A DNA stretch of 26,421 nucleotides, from contig CAZAJN010000089.1 of the NCBI GenBank assembly GCA_964485555.1, forward strand, positions 1 to 26,421, written 5' to 3'. This document shows, piece by piece, positions 14,446 to 22,341 of this stretch. Below the pieces are notes generated by a model. That model was not told the origin of the DNA. It did no database searches and saw only the letters and a program-made list of their open reading frames with translations. The stretch's first letter is position 1; every line of letters starts with the position of its first letter. This stretch comes from GWC2-37-8 sp964485555. GTDB lineage: Bacteria; Patescibacteriota; Minisyncoccia; Moranbacterales; GWC2-37-73. The position numbers and the translations under genes were made by a program.

Positions 14446-15804
14446 CTATTTCGGGGTGGTCTCATTTTTTTCCAATGTTAATTGCTTATTTTTAAACACA
14501 ATCTTACTCCGCATGCAGGACAGCAATTCTCGCTTTTCGCCCATAGTTCCCTCTTTAAGTATGTACTTGGCATAAGTCTTCAAATCCACCTCATTATGCT
14601 TTTTGGTGTCCGCTGTTTTATCAGCTTTTAGCACATTTCTCTGAAATCGATTGTACCTTGCGACTTCTTCTTCAAATTTATGCTTAAGCCCAATTTCACT
14701 GATATGGATTTTGTCGATAATCTTGATAAGTTGATCAATTAGTTCTTCCTCTCGCATGTATCCACATTTACAATTAATGTCTCTTGCTCTCGTGCATCCG
14801 TAATATATGTATTTGTGAACATTGCCGTTTTTCTGCTTTTTAAATTTTTCTTGAGCCGTAACCCCTGATCCGCAAAGTCCGCAAGTTAGTAATTTCGTGA
14901 AGGCAAATTCTTTATTTTCTCGAACAACCTGATCGCGCTTAAGTTGTTCATTTGCCTGATCAAAAAGTTCCTTTGTGATTATTGGTTCATGTCTTCCTGT
15001 GTACCATTTGCCACTTTTTTCTGGATATTCAAATATTCCGTAGTAAAAAGTATTTTGTAGGATGATAAAAATATTACTCAGTGAAAGTGGCTTTCCATTT
15101 TTGGTTGTAAAATTTGCTTCAAATTTCAGCCAGTGAAATATTTGTCTTCCGCTCCATTTTTCATAAGCCATCTTTTCAAACATCTTTCTGATAATTACAG
15201 CTCGCTCAGGGTCAACTAGTACTTCACATTTTTTGTCGCTTCTTTTTTCGTTTAAGTATCCCGTGGGAGCAATAGCAGGCCAGAGTCCCATCTCACATCT
15301 TGTTCTAAGTCCCCTTTTTACATTTATACTTCGATTATCGTTTTCCAACTTTGCCTGCGATCCCAAAATCATCAGCAAGAATTTTTCATTCGGCGAGTTG
15401 GTAAAACTCTGTCCAAATGTTCTAATTTCAACAAGTAGTTTTTGATCCATAAGATCAACGAGCGAACCAAGGTCGCCCGCATTTCTACTTAGTCTATCTG
15501 GAGCCCATGTCATGATTCCATTAAATTTTCCTTTTTGAATATCCTTTATGAGTTCATTGTAGACTGGACGCTCTCCTGAATTTTTGGCGGAGTGACTTTC
15601 TCGCCTAATCTCAACAATATCCATGCCATCCCGCTCTGCAATTTGAAGCATTTCCTTGATTTGTGAATCAATTGAAAGCACCTGCCTTTCCTCAGATTCT
15701 GTGCTTTTTCGTGCGTAGAGACAATATCTAACTTTAACTGCCTCTACGATCGCCTGTGGGCCCCCAATAGCCCCTATTTTTTGTCCTGTGGTTGTATTAT
15801 TCAT
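14446..15804 (-). CDS. Large serine recombinase (site-specific integrase)
   Basis: This roughly 452-aa protein has the three parts of a large serine recombinase. The resolvase-type catalytic domain (about 25-165) has YARKSTESEERQ with nucleophile Ser near residue 34, and WAPDRLSRN. The recombinase domain (about 185-300) has LVDPERAVIIRKMF and LQNTFYYGIFEY. A zinc ribbon (LLTCGLCGSG, then GCTRARDINCKCGY) is followed by a coiled-coil C-terminus. Such enzymes integrate and excise phages and elements at att sites. I chose the ATG at 15804; an in-frame GTG at 15813 adds three residues. It follows the large terminase gene by about 60 bp on the same strand, an unusual position. All catalytic motifs look intact. 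Confidence 0.93.
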   Translation of the reverse strand: MNNTTTGQKIGAIGGPQAIVEAVKVRYCLYARKSTESEERQVLSIDSQIKEMLQIAERDGMDIVEIRRESHSAKNSGERPVYNELIKDIQKGKFNGIMTWAPDRLSRNAGDLGSLVDLMDQKLLVEIRTFGQSFTNSPNEKFLLMILGSQAKLENDNRSINVKRGLRTRCEMGLWPAIAPTGYLNEKRSDKKCEVLVDPERAVIIRKMFEKMAYEKWSGRQIFHWLKFEANFTTKNGKPLSLSNIFIILQNTFYYGIFEYPEKSGKWYTGRHEPIITKELFDQANEQLKRDQVVRENKEFAFTKLLTCGLCGSGVTAQEKFKKQKNGNVHKYIYYGCTRARDINCKCGYMREEELIDQLIKIIDKIHISEIGLKHKFEEEVARYNRFQRNVLKADKTADTKKHNEVDLKTYAKYILKEGTMGEKRELLSCMRSKIVFKNKQLTLEKNETTPK

Positions 15805-15865
15805 AGCTACCACTATTGATGACGCAACCCTTAAATAAAGTCCAGACCCCTAGAAATACCTTAGT

Positions 15866-17350
15866 TTATCTATGCATAGTATTAAAAGGATTACGTGCAA
15901 ATACTCTTGGAGTTGGCTTATCCATTTTTATTGCCTCCCTGGCAACTATAGTAAAAGCATCAACTAAGTCATCATGCTTTTCTTTGCCAAAACCAACTAA
16001 ATTTTCTATAAGCTCTGTCGCCCCTTCCTTTGGAAAAAGTATTCTGCCAGTCGGTATCAGATTACTTATAGATAAAAGGCGGGAACGCTTATCCGAAGTT
16101 ATTTTGCTGCCTTCTGTTTTGTAGCCAGCATTATTTAATTGTTCAATTGCTATTTTCTGAAAGCTAATATCCTCAACATAGATAATCCTGTTGCCAAGAT
16201 ATTGAACCGAATCATATTGCAATTTTATTCCTTCAAGAGTATCTGTGAAATTCATTTTTCTGTTTATTGGATTTGGCAATATGTAAATATAGAAATCTTT
16301 GCCGTAGCCATATATTGCAGCTGATACTATCGCAGTAAAATCAGCTGCTGTTGTCTGTGATATGGCAAGATCAACGCCTATGATAATTTTTCTGGGTTTT
16401 TTATCGGGAAATGATGAATAATATTTAATGTGATCATGGGAAACAATCTGATCATCATCTGGAATAATCTCCAAAAGATACTCGCGTCTCCACGCAATTT
16501 CACTCCCAAGATTTTTGTGTTCTTTTTCAATTTCTTTTAAATCTGGATATTTACCTTTCCATAGAATTTCTCCTTTTTCATTGATGAGAGGATACGATTT
16601 GAAAACACCATCAGAGGTTCCTTCTTCAATATCCCGCTTTAAATGCATGAGTAAGGAATCTTCATGGAGAAGATTTCCCACAATAATAAGTCTCGTGTTT
16701 CTGTCTCCAGTCGGAATAACTTCGCCCTTGAGCCATTCATATGTTTTTTGTCTACCTTCTTTTGTCTTGGCAGATGCCATGTTTTCAATATCATCACCAA
16801 TAATAAGGTCTGGTCTATGTTGTCCATGACGCAATCCTCTGATACTTTGCTCCATTGATGCGGCGGTAATTCGTGCGTTCATATCTGAGAACACAAGTGA
16901 AGATGAACCCCATTCATCACTTTCTTCGTGAAATGGTCCCAAATCATTTTTTAGAAGCTGATTACTTTCCAGTTCACGTTTTAAATTTGTCATGTGCTGT
17001 TTTGCCTGATTTCTTGTCTGGCAAATAATGAGCACGAATTTCTTTTGCTGGATTCCAAGAATTGCCCATATGGGATATGAAGTTGTTATAATTGTTGATT
17101 TACCTGAACCACGAAAAGCAACAACATAAAGATTCTTAATCGCTTCATTTTCAGTAAGCGCAAAGATTTCTTTTTGAAAATTACCCGTTTTATATTTTAC
17201 ATAATGCGCAAAATAAAAATTGAAAAACCAATAATGACTTTTCTTGGTAATGCTAATTCTGAGATTTCTCTCTTTAAGCATCCGCTCATTTAAACTTAAT
17301 TCATTGTTGTTATCTTTCATCATTATCAAGCGATGCAAGTCGCAACGCAT
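15866..17350 (-). CDS. Phage terminase large subunit
   Basis: The 494-aa protein has both terminase activities. The packaging ATPase has Walker A VVAFRGSGKST (about residues 76-86) and Walker B PDLIIGDDIE. The RNase H-like nuclease domain (about 325-480) has IIIGVDLAIS, IIYVEDISF and HDDLVDAF giving the three acidic metal-binding sites. Length and motif order fit phage TerL of the PBSX/T4-like group. It would cut and pump DNA into a procapsid, but no portal or capsid gene is nearby. Two starts are possible: ATG at 17350 (overlapping the small subunit gene by 41 bp) or ATG at 17323 (14-bp overlap). Either implies translational coupling. The frame is uninterrupted. Confidence 0.92.
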   Translation of the reverse strand: MRCDLHRLIMMKDNNNELSLNERMLKERNLRISITKKSHYWFFNFYFAHYVKYKTGNFQKEIFALTENEAIKNLYVVAFRGSGKSTIITTSYPIWAILGIQQKKFVLIICQTRNQAKQHMTNLKRELESNQLLKNDLGPFHEESDEWGSSSLVFSDMNARITAASMEQSIRGLRHGQHRPDLIIGDDIENMASAKTKEGRQKTYEWLKGEVIPTGDRNTRLIIVGNLLHEDSLLMHLKRDIEEGTSDGVFKSYPLINEKGEILWKGKYPDLKEIEKEHKNLGSEIAWRREYLLEIIPDDDQIVSHDHIKYYSSFPDKKPRKIIIGVDLAISQTTAADFTAIVSAAIYGYGKDFYIYILPNPINRKMNFTDTLEGIKLQYDSVQYLGNRIIYVEDISFQKIAIEQLNNAGYKTEGSKITSDKRSRLLSISNLIPTGRILFPKEGATELIENLVGFGKEKHDDLVDAFTIVAREAIKMDKPTPRVFARNPFNTMHR

Positions 17351-17696
17351 CTTTTACTAATTCTTCTTGCTCTCGTGTGAGTTCTTCTTGTTTTTCATTT
17401 TTTGTTGTCACTTCAACTCGCTCTTTGAATTTTTCATGTCTATGATTGAGCCAGAATCGAATGGCAGAAAAATTCTTTTCCTTAATGAGTAATATGAGCT
17501 GGCTTTCACCCATATCATTCACTAATGCCTCACCTTCGGATAATGCTTGGTCTAATGTTTTACGGAATTTTTTGTCTTTATCTCGCCAGCGATAAACTGT
17601 AGCCCGAGAAACTCCAGACTTTTCACATGCAACTTGAACAATTGGAACTTTCTTTAAGTTTTCAATAAATAGTTTTTTGGTGTTGTTGCTTTTCAT
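17310..17696 (-). CDS. Phage terminase small subunit (phBC6A51-type HTH)
   Basis: The 128-aa protein opens with a helix-turn-helix: LKKVPIVQVACEKSGVSRAT and VYRWRDKDKKFRKTLDQAL, the pattern of the phBC6A51/small-terminase family. A central region follows (LILLIKEKNFSAIRFWLNHR, where the small subunit typically has xAIxFxLKNR), and then an acidic helical tail. The small subunit recognises the packaging site and regulates the large subunit. It overlaps the methyltransferase stop codon by 4 bp (ATGA) and the large subunit gene at its 3' end, so the block is a single coupled operon. Confidence 0.88.
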   Translation of the reverse strand: MKSNNTKKLFIENLKKVPIVQVACEKSGVSRATVYRWRDKDKKFRKTLDQALSEGEALVNDMGESQLILLIKEKNFSAIRFWLNHRHEKFKERVEVTTKNEKQEELTREQEELVKDALRLASLDNDER

Positions 17697-18466
17697 AGGC
17701 GTTTTGCCTTAATGCCAAAAACCTTGTCACACCTATCGATAATTGTTTGACAATATCTAGGATCAAATTCAATCATGATGCATTTTCGTTTTGTTTGCTC
17801 ACAAGCCATCATCGTTGATCCCGACCCTCCAAAACAGTCATAAACAACATCTCCAATGAGAGTACTATTAAGAATTAATCGCCGAAGAAGACTGATCGGT
17901 TTTTGCGTAGGATGCAGCGAACTCTTGCTTGGCTTTGGACAAAAAATGATTGATTTGTCTTTTGCTTTTCTAAAGGCGTGTGTTCCGTACCAACCAACTG
18001 CAATCAATTCGTGCATTGGAAGATAATCTTTTCTACCAATAACTGCATGATTTTTAATCCAGATCAAAAGTTGAGAATATTTTATCCGTGATTGAATCAT
18101 TCCATCACGCAAAGCGAAAAGCATTTTGTCGGAATTGAAAATATAGAAAGTATTTTTCTTTTCCAAATGTGGAATAATGGGAATAATCCAACCTTTGGTG
18201 AATTTGGAATATTGCAATTCAGAAACAATGTCGTCGTTCAGAATTTGCCTATCCATTTTCACCTTACTAAAACCTGCCTTATTCTCAGTGTATTCAACTC
18301 CGTAAGGCGGATCGGTGATGACCAATGAGATCTTTTGTTTCCCAATAACTTTTTCCAATAATTTAGAATCTCGAGAATCTCCACAAATGAGGAAGTGATC
18401 ACCCAATTGAAAACAGTCTCCGTAATTAATTAAGCTTTGCAGCTTTTTGTCCTGTAAGTTTTTCAT
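17693..18466 (-). CDS. DNA methyltransferase (DPPY type, beta class)
   Basis: The 257-aa protein has motif IV SLVITDPPYGVEY near residue 50 and, later, the AdoMet-binding motif I VYDCFGGSGSTMMACEQ preceded by SLHPTQKPISLLRRL. The order IV-then-I marks a beta-class N6-adenine or N4-cytosine methyltransferase. There is no separate target-recognition domain of any size and no cognate restriction enzyme next to it, so it is an orphan, phage-type enzyme that may protect DNA or mark it. It overlaps the ParB-methyltransferase gene by 41 bp and the small terminase gene by 4 bp. The ATG start begins inside the end of the upstream gene. Confidence 0.9.
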   Translation of the reverse strand: MKNLQDKKLQSLINYGDCFQLGDHFLICGDSRDSKLLEKVIGKQKISLVITDPPYGVEYTENKAGFSKVKMDRQILNDDIVSELQYSKFTKGWIIPIIPHLEKKNTFYIFNSDKMLFALRDGMIQSRIKYSQLLIWIKNHAVIGRKDYLPMHELIAVGWYGTHAFRKAKDKSIIFCPKPSKSSLHPTQKPISLLRRLILNSTLIGDVVYDCFGGSGSTMMACEQTKRKCIMIEFDPRYCQTIIDRCDKVFGIKAKRL

Positions 18467-19700
18467 AGCGTTTGATTATTAGATCACAAAAAATAGGTTC
18501 TATTTCGACTAAATAGACTTTGCGTTTTAATTGCTCGCCAGCAATAAGACTACTTCCTGAGCCGCCAAAACCATCAAAGATAATATCCCCAGGCTTGGTG
18601 CATCTTCGGATGGCTTTCTCATAAAGAGTTGACGGTTTCATGGTCGGATGTTCATATTCACTTCCAGCCAATCTTTTCACAAGCCATATATCAAACAAAT
18701 CCAAAACATCATCAATGAGCCTGTTTCCCGTGCCAACTTCTTTGTTCATAACTTCGTTCAAGCTTTGCTCATTTTTTGATAGATATGGTTTTCCCTTAAC
18801 ACCATACACGCAAGGTTCATAACATTTGTTGAATGCAACATTTGGTGTTGGATTTTGTCCATTTTTAATCCATAGACAAACCCTCTTATTCTCAATTTCA
18901 AATTCTCGATATAATTCTTGTAAAATTCCGATGTATGACTCATCGCACCAATAAAAGTAGTGGCAATTATCATGGGAAATTGTCACTGCATTTGTAATGC
19001 TTTTCCTGAGAAATTCCTTGTAATCCACATCAGTCTTTTTATCTGTGGTTTTTCCGCCATATGATTGTTTTCCACCCAATCCTGAATCATACGAAAGCCC
19101 TATGTTGTATATTGGATCGGAAAATATCATGTGCGCTTTTTCTTTTTCAAAAAGCTTTTTGATAACATCAAGGTCTGTCGTGTCGCCACAGATAAGTTTA
19201 TGCATCCCAAGTTGATAAATATCTCCCAATTTTGTTTTTGGTTTTTTGATTTCCTTTAACTCTTTTTCGACGTCAAAATTATCATCCTCGGCTTCAAGAT
19301 ATCCGTCCCAAATAGTTGCAAGGTCGTCATCGCTGAATCCGATATCCATAAGCATTTCCATGTCAAAAGATTTGAGTTTTTCAAAATCCCAGTCTCCACC
19401 GACTGCATTGCTGGTAAGCATATACTGCTCATATTCTTTTGGCGTGAGCTTTCGATTTGGCACTCTTACATCTATTTCTTCATTTTCTCGACCAAGAATC
19501 TGAAGAACCTTAATCCTTTGGTGCCCTGCAATGATTTTGCCGTCAGTGTCGATGGCTGGAATTTCAACCAAATTAAACTTTTTGAGGCTTTTCTTTAAAT
19601 CCTCAAGTTGTTTCTCGCTAATTGTGCGAGGGTTCTTCTCATAAGGAAGAAGGTCTTTGACTAGGCGTTTTTCGGTACGCCAAACCAGTTTTTGACTCAT
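18426..19700 (-). CDS. ParB-like domain fused to DNA methyltransferase
   Basis: The 424-aa protein has an N-terminal ParB/sulfiredoxin-like domain (about 10-90: LLPYEKNPRTISEKQLEDL and GKIIAGHQRIKVLQILGR, with the GxxRxxA-like GHQRI box). A helical linker follows, then a beta-class methyltransferase (about 155-424) with motif I DGFGGSGSSLIAGEQ near the C-terminus. The catalytic motif IV reads IFSDPIYNIGLSYDSG, so the usual second Pro of DPPY is Ile. ParB-MTase fusions are typical of phages and mobile elements, where the ParB part is thought to guide or cleave DNA. It is first in the operon; its ATG lies just 20 nt past a strong terminator hairpin in its own leader. Confidence 0.9.
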   Translation of the reverse strand: MSQKLVWRTEKRLVKDLLPYEKNPRTISEKQLEDLKKSLKKFNLVEIPAIDTDGKIIAGHQRIKVLQILGRENEEIDVRVPNRKLTPKEYEQYMLTSNAVGGDWDFEKLKSFDMEMLMDIGFSDDDLATIWDGYLEAEDDNFDVEKELKEIKKPKTKLGDIYQLGMHKLICGDTTDLDVIKKLFEKEKAHMIFSDPIYNIGLSYDSGLGGKQSYGGKTTDKKTDVDYKEFLRKSITNAVTISHDNCHYFYWCDESYIGILQELYREFEIENKRVCLWIKNGQNPTPNVAFNKCYEPCVYGVKGKPYLSKNEQSLNEVMNKEVGTGNRLIDDVLDLFDIWLVKRLAGSEYEHPTMKPSTLYEKAIRRCTKPGDIIFDGFGGSGSSLIAGEQLKRKVYLVEIEPIFCDLIIKRYEKLTGQKAAKLN

Positions 19701-19719
19701 GTTATTGAAAATTAATAAT

Positions 19720-19775
19720 AAAAAAAGCCCATATTATAGGGCACATTCAAAACGAATATGTTCTATAATATGGGC
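19720..19775 (-). terminator. Terminator hairpin inside the leader of the ParB-MTase operon
   Basis: GCCCATATTATAG (19727-19739) and CTATAATATGGGC (19763-19775) are perfect complements of 13 bp. The loop folds further (ACATTC/GAATATGT). On the minus strand the stem is followed by seven T's (19726-19720). It is oriented toward the ParB-MTase gene and ends 20 nt before its ATG, leaving no room for another promoter. It therefore probably acts as an attenuator. Confidence 0.75.
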
Positions 19776-19898
19776 ACGTTGAGGTTTTGAGCCTCGTTGC
19801 TAAGGATGGTTGTTCCACTCATCCCGCTCCTGCTTGCGCAAGCGAATATTCCATTTACGTATGTTTCATGGAGAAAGCCATGTACTTATTCAAGGTAC
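19776..19898 (-). promoter_or_regulatory. Structured 5' leader of the ParB-MTase operon
   Basis: Between the promoter and the terminator the minus strand carries a series of small hairpins: GTAC..GTAC, CATGG-ctttct-CCATG, GCTTGCGCAAGC, GGATG..CCATCC and GAGG-ctcaaaa-CCTC. This is more pairing than expected by chance in AT-rich DNA. It could be a riboswitch-like or protein-binding leader that controls the terminator; no known class was recognised. Together with the flanking hairpin and promoters this fills the 319-base gap before the gene at 20020. A 65-codon TTG-initiated frame on the plus strand here is not credible. Confidence 0.45.
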
Positions 19899-19904
19899 AT
19901 ATAT

Positions 19905-19933
19905 ATTATAGCATGTTTATTTCAAAATGTGAA
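19905..19933 (-). promoter_or_regulatory. Extended -10 promoter of the ParB-MTase operon
   Basis: On the minus strand a consensus TATAAT (19905-19910) is preceded by TGC, giving an extended -10. A weak TTCACA (19928-19933) lies 17 nt upstream. Transcription would start near 19898 and run through the leader and terminator into the phage-like operon. Confidence 0.55.
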
Positions 19934-20019
19934 ACTTGGCTTATTTTAGCGGTTTTTGCTTTACTTATATCATTTTTGATGTAGACTTGTAATAGGTTAA
20001 ATTCTAATTACTTCTTAAT

Positions 20020-20964
20020 ATGAAAAGGGTTTTTCTAGACATCTATGAATATTTAAAATCAATAGCCAGAGAATGGTATTGGTTTCTTGGTCTTATCCCA
20101 TCTCTTCTAGATAACATCGCTTTATATCTTCCATCTAAGTATCATTTTATAATCCCATCGCAATATACCTTCGCGTATGCATTAATAGCATTTCCTATTG
20201 TATCGTATAGAATTTGGTCTAAAGCAAGGCGAAAAATTAAATCTCCAAAAATAATAATAGACTACGATTTTTCATCTTTTAATATTTGCTATTTGTACAT
20301 AAAAAACATAGGAAATAGTTATGCGAAAAACATTCAAACTACTTTTACTCCCAATATTGAAGTAAGAGAAAATAATTTAGTAAATGATTCGAATTTTTGC
20401 AAAAACTTGAATCAACTCGCACCAGATCAAAGCATTCGTTTCTTTTTTGGCACATTCACTGAGAAAAAAATATTGCAACAATTCGACATTCGTATAACTT
20501 ATTTTGATTTGGAAAGTGGAGAAAAATATATTAGTGATCAAACTATCGACCCAAGCACTTTTATTGGCACATCCTCTCAGGTGAGTGAAAGCAAGGTCGT
20601 AAAAGAGTTAAAAGAAATTACAGCTAGTCTTAAAAAAATAGCTGATAATGCAGATGAAATACCAAAGGCTATTAAGGCGGGCATTAATATTAGAAATATT
20701 AATTTAGAGAATTTATCCGAAAAAGAATTAAGAACTTTGCTACATAACATGTGCTTGCATGGTGCTGATGAAGATTTTTGGTTAAACCCACTTATAAATG
20801 ACACAAGACAAATAATTAAATGTTTGAGAAATAAGATATTACTTCGGGATGATTTAACCGATGAAGACAAGGGGTTTCTTGAAAAGTTAAACGGCGTACA
20901 TAGTTTCCAGCCATTCCTAGGTAGTGGCAATAAATTCAAAGAAAGCGTTAAAGAGTTATTTTGA
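20020..20964 (+). CDS. Hypothetical membrane protein, 314 aa
   Basis: I do not recognise the family. Two hydrophobic segments lie at about residues 18-35 and 42-67 and are followed by a basic KARRKIK stop. Next is a beta-rich domain of about 110 residues (FNICYLYIKNIGNSYAKNIQ, the layout of Ig-like NxG..A domains in other membrane proteins). A helical C-terminal part (about 180-314) includes LSEKELRTLLHNMCLHGADED. It is the first of six rightward genes 20020-24676 that carry HEPN and nucleotidyltransferase features, 50 bp before the first HEPN-like gene. It could be the membrane component of that cluster, for example an effector or sensor; this is inference from position. ATG start; no Shine-Dalgarno. 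Confidence 0.7.
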   Translation: MKRVFLDIYEYLKSIAREWYWFLGLIPSLLDNIALYLPSKYHFIIPSQYTFAYALIAFPIVSYRIWSKARRKIKSPKIIIDYDFSSFNICYLYIKNIGNSYAKNIQTTFTPNIEVRENNLVNDSNFCKNLNQLAPDQSIRFFFGTFTEKKILQQFDIRITYFDLESGEKYISDQTIDPSTFIGTSSQVSESKVVKELKEITASLKKIADNADEIPKAIKAGINIRNINLENLSEKELRTLLHNMCLHGADEDFWLNPLINDTRQIIKCLRNKILLRDDLTDEDKGFLEKLNGVHSFQPFLGSGNKFKESVKELF

Positions 20965-21014
20965 CTAACTTATTAAGTTCTTAAATAATTGCGCACTAAT
21001 TTAATCCAAAGTTT

Positions 21015-21740
21015 ATGCCTGAAATAAAATTAGCAACACCGTTAAAGTATAATCACCCAAAAGGAACTCCCATTACAGTCGTTGATCAATATATAAATAA
21101 AAGCACAAGAGAAAAAACTTGGTTTGTTGCTCCCAAAATAGATGGCGTCTATTTTGGTAAAGCTGTAAATTTTTTTAATAATGCTATAGAACTCAGAAAG
21201 AAGGTGTTTGAAAATAGAAAACCAATAAACCCAACTGATCCAGATCAGGGAAAAGCTTTCATTAATCAAAAGGATGTCTTCGAGTTTTTCACGGAAGCTT
21301 GCTCTGGCGTTATTTTATTATTTGCTGCAACAGAATCTCTAACTAATAATCTAATAGAAAGTGCATCTGAACATAATTACAATAAAGATAAGAAAAATAA
21401 AATTTTTTCCATTGGAAAATATATTATAGAGCAAAATAAGAATCAACCACTATCCTTGGAGCAGTTATTATTTTTAGGCATAGAAGAAAAGTTAAAAAAT
21501 GTCTTACCGCAATTATATGAATTTGAGTCACCAGCGGGTAAAACTTTTTGGCAAGATTTCAAAACTTTAAAGCAACTGCGAGATGGCTTTATTCATTGTA
21601 CGCGTAACCATGCTTATGGTGCTGATAGAGGTGTAAATTCTTTATATGCGCAATTATTCGATATGGATTTTGAAAAGTTAGTTAACAACATTGGCGACCT
21701 TCTTACATATATAAAGGACAATTGTCAAAGGACTGTATGA
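21015..21740 (+). CDS. HEPN-like protein with R-x4-H motif
   Basis: The 241-aa protein is mainly helical. Residues about 95-215 match a HEPN layout: helix FFTEACSGVILLFAATESLT, a linker, and the helix FKTLKQLRDGFIHCTRN, in which R189 and H194 form the R-x4-H pair used by HEPN ribonucleases. The first 90 residues (YNHPKGTPITVVDQYINK, TWFVAPKIDGVYFGKAVN) are a separate small domain. HEPN proteins are commonly RNase toxins or the partners of minimal nucleotidyltransferases. It lies four genes upstream of another R-x4-H protein, with a nucleotidyltransferase between. It could also be a catalytically inactive structural HEPN; the pattern alone cannot decide. Confidence 0.6.
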   Translation: MPEIKLATPLKYNHPKGTPITVVDQYINKSTREKTWFVAPKIDGVYFGKAVNFFNNAIELRKKVFENRKPINPTDPDQGKAFINQKDVFEFFTEACSGVILLFAATESLTNNLIESASEHNYNKDKKNKIFSIGKYIIEQNKNQPLSLEQLLFLGIEEKLKNVLPQLYEFESPAGKTFWQDFKTLKQLRDGFIHCTRNHAYGADRGVNSLYAQLFDMDFEKLVNNIGDLLTYIKDNCQRTV

Positions 21741-21812
21741 AATTAATAAAAAAATCCATGTGATAAATCTTTAAGATTAGTAAGAGACGGTAACAAAATT
21801 AAAAGCATACTA

Positions 21813-22178
21813 ATGTCTATGAAAAAGAAAATAGAAATAAGTCTTGTTGCTGTGGAGATTGTGATGATAGGGATTTTAATTTTTTTGGTTACGAGTAATT
21901 TAATTGAAATTTGGAATGCCCTTTGGAAAATAATGCTATTTTTTGCATTTGTTTATTTTGCCTATCTTTTCATAAGAATCCATTTTTCTGAGAGAAAAAT
22001 TCTTGCCTTGTATAAAGAAAGAGATGAAAAAATAGCTGAAATAGAAAAACAAACAGTAGCAATGAATGTTATAGATGGCAGAACCAGAAGAGAAGAATTA
22101 AATTTTCAAGGAAAAATATCATCACTCGAAAGACAACGGAAATATGATCTTGAAAAGATTCCATTCTTAAAAAATTAA
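21813..22178 (+). CDS. Two-TM protein with coiled-coil tail, 121 aa
   Basis: This protein is not recognised. Two transmembrane helices (about residues 9-27 and 38-56) form a hairpin, and a charged coiled-coil tail (about 60-115, rich in Glu, Lys and Arg) should be cytoplasmic. It is a common layout for small anchoring subunits. It lies 72 bp after the first HEPN-like gene and 9 bp before the 50-aa ORF. ATG at 21813, or two codons later at MKKKIE. Confidence 0.65.
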   Translation: MSMKKKIEISLVAVEIVMIGILIFLVTSNLIEIWNALWKIMLFFAFVYFAYLFIRIHFSERKILALYKERDEKIAEIEKQTVAMNVIDGRTRREELNFQGKISSLERQRKYDLEKIPFLKN

Positions 22179-22187
22179 TAAAAAAAT

Positions 22188-22340
22188 ATGGGAGAATTTA
22201 ATCCATACGATCAGGACAATACAAACAGAAGACTTGTCGAAGCTCTTGAAAACATAGCTGTTCAATTGGGACTAATAAAAGATGAATTAAGGGATATCAA
22301 GGAGAATATAAGACACAAAGTGAAGATGGAAAACAAATAA
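22188..22340 (+). CDS. Small 50-aa ORF translationally coupled to the nucleotidyltransferase gene
   Basis: This ATG-initiated ORF encodes 50 residues: an acidic N-terminus (MGEFNPYDQD), then one amphipathic helix (NTNRRLVEALENIAVQLG, LIKDELRDIKENIRHKV). It starts 9 bp after the previous gene and its stop TAA is separated by a single T from the ATG of the nucleotidyltransferase gene at 22342. The tight packing and clear helix make it likely to be real. It may be a small partner or antitoxin-like peptide; no family is recognised. Confidence 0.55.
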   Translation: MGEFNPYDQDNTNRRLVEALENIAVQLGLIKDELRDIKENIRHKVKMENK

Positions 22341-22341
22341 T

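Noticed and set aside
16515..16829. 104-codon plus-strand frame, with further frames at 16664 and 15816
   Set aside because: These lie opposite the terminase large subunit motifs, which explain the region.
19787..19984. 65-codon plus-strand frame in the leader region of the ParB-MTase operon
   Set aside because: It starts with TTG, overlaps clear minus-strand hairpins and a promoter, and the protein has no recognisable features apart from a hydrophobic end.
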